In this document: in pieces, positions 6,237-6,584 of the stretch | Layout: every line of letters begins with the position of its first letter | How positions within the stretch are numbered: position 1 is the stretch's first letter | Assembly: GCA_030637205.1 (NCBI GenBank) | Contig: DAOVVL010000116.1 | Location: 1 to 6,584 of the forward strand | Direction: 5' to 3' | Origin: Thalassospiraceae bacterium | GTDB taxonomy: Bacteria > Pseudomonadota > Alphaproteobacteria > Rhodospirillales > Magnetovibrionaceae | DNA: 6,584 nt | Position numbers and translations under genes: made by a program | The notes under the pieces: generated by a model | What the model was told of the DNA's origin: nothing | The model's database searches: none | Seen by the model: the letters and a program-made list of their open reading frames with translations, nothing else

Positions 6237-6584
6237 CCCGTTTTTCTGATCGCGATCAGCTTTCAACTGTTCAGCCAGCAAAAATGCCAGTTCAAGTGCC
6301 TGTTCCGCATTTAGGCGCGGATCGCAATGGGTGTGGTAACGGTCCGAAAGGTTGGCTTCGGTAATGTCCTGCGCACCACCCACGCATTCAGTCACGTCCT
6401 GGCCAGTCATTTCAAAATGCACCCCACCGGCATGGCTGCCTTCGGCCTTGTGGACTTCGAAGAATCCTCTTACCTCAGCCAAAATCGCATCGAAGTGACG
6501 GGTCTTGTAGCCGTTGGAACTTTTGACCGTATTGGCATGCATGGGATCGCACGACCACACCACGCTTTTGCCTTCGCGTTCCAC
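6228..6584 (-). CDS. aroG: Class II 3-deoxy-7-phosphoheptulonate (DAHP) synthase, C-terminal part
   Basis: Only the last 118 codons are present; the gene continues beyond the right edge, so the apparent GTG first codon is an internal valine. The enzyme condenses phosphoenolpyruvate with erythrose 4-phosphate, the first step of the shikimate pathway to aromatic amino acids, in the cytoplasm. It belongs to the plant-type class II family: SVVWSCDPMH, SHAGGVHFEMTGQDVTE and SDRYHTHCDPRLN are all diagnostic. Three metal ligands can be placed at H16, E58 and D88 of the fragment. Their spacing (42 and 30 residues) equals that of His369, Glu411 and Asp441 in the Mycobacterium tuberculosis enzyme, as I recall it. 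The fourth ligand, a cysteine, lies outside the window. The family's usual MHGNT reads MHANT here. Bacterial symbols for this family vary (aroF, aroG, aroH). Confidence 0.95.
   Translation of the reverse strand: MEREGKSVVWSCDPMHANTVKSSNGYKTRHFDAILAEVRGFFEVHKAEGSHAGGVHFEMTGQDVTECVGGAQDITEANLSDRYHTHCDPRLNAEQALELAFLLAEQLKADRDQKNGLA

Overview
The window looks like chromosomal DNA from an alphaproteobacterium, most likely Rhodospirillales-like. Three things suggest this: the short zinc-less GltX2-type glutamyl-tRNA synthetase, a class II (plant-type) DAHP synthase, and a moderately GC-rich composition judged by eye. This placement is an inference from protein style, not from a marker gene. No transposase, integrase, phage gene, CRISPR array, rRNA or complete tRNA is visible.

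Layout from left to right. Positions 1-298 form a gene-free leader with several inverted repeats, including a hairpin whose T-rich flank lies on the minus strand. A plus-strand gene (299-799) encodes a 166-residue helical protein of unknown function; its last residues resemble the short CheY-binding peptides of FliM and CheZ. It converges on a minus-strand cluster, read right to left as nadE (5229-3553), gltX (3548-2220) and cysS (2203-818). A 197-bp divergent region (5230-5426) separates nadE from a second unknown plus-strand gene (5427-6236, 269 residues). That gene overlaps by 9 bp, tail to tail, the 3' end of a class II DAHP synthase gene that enters from the right edge.

The three cluster genes are tightly packed (4 nt between nadE and gltX, 16 nt between gltX and cysS). 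The downstream ribosome-binding sites lie in or over the end of the gene before, so they are probably co-transcribed and partly translationally coupled. The cluster joins the last step of NAD+ synthesis to the charging of tRNA with Glu and Cys. The DAHP synthase opens the shikimate pathway. The core is housekeeping. The parts worth a second look are the two unrecognised proteins, the 166-residue protein's C-terminal peptide, the minus-strand terminator beyond the convergent gene, the TTG start of cysS and the absence of a Shine-Dalgarno sequence at nadE.
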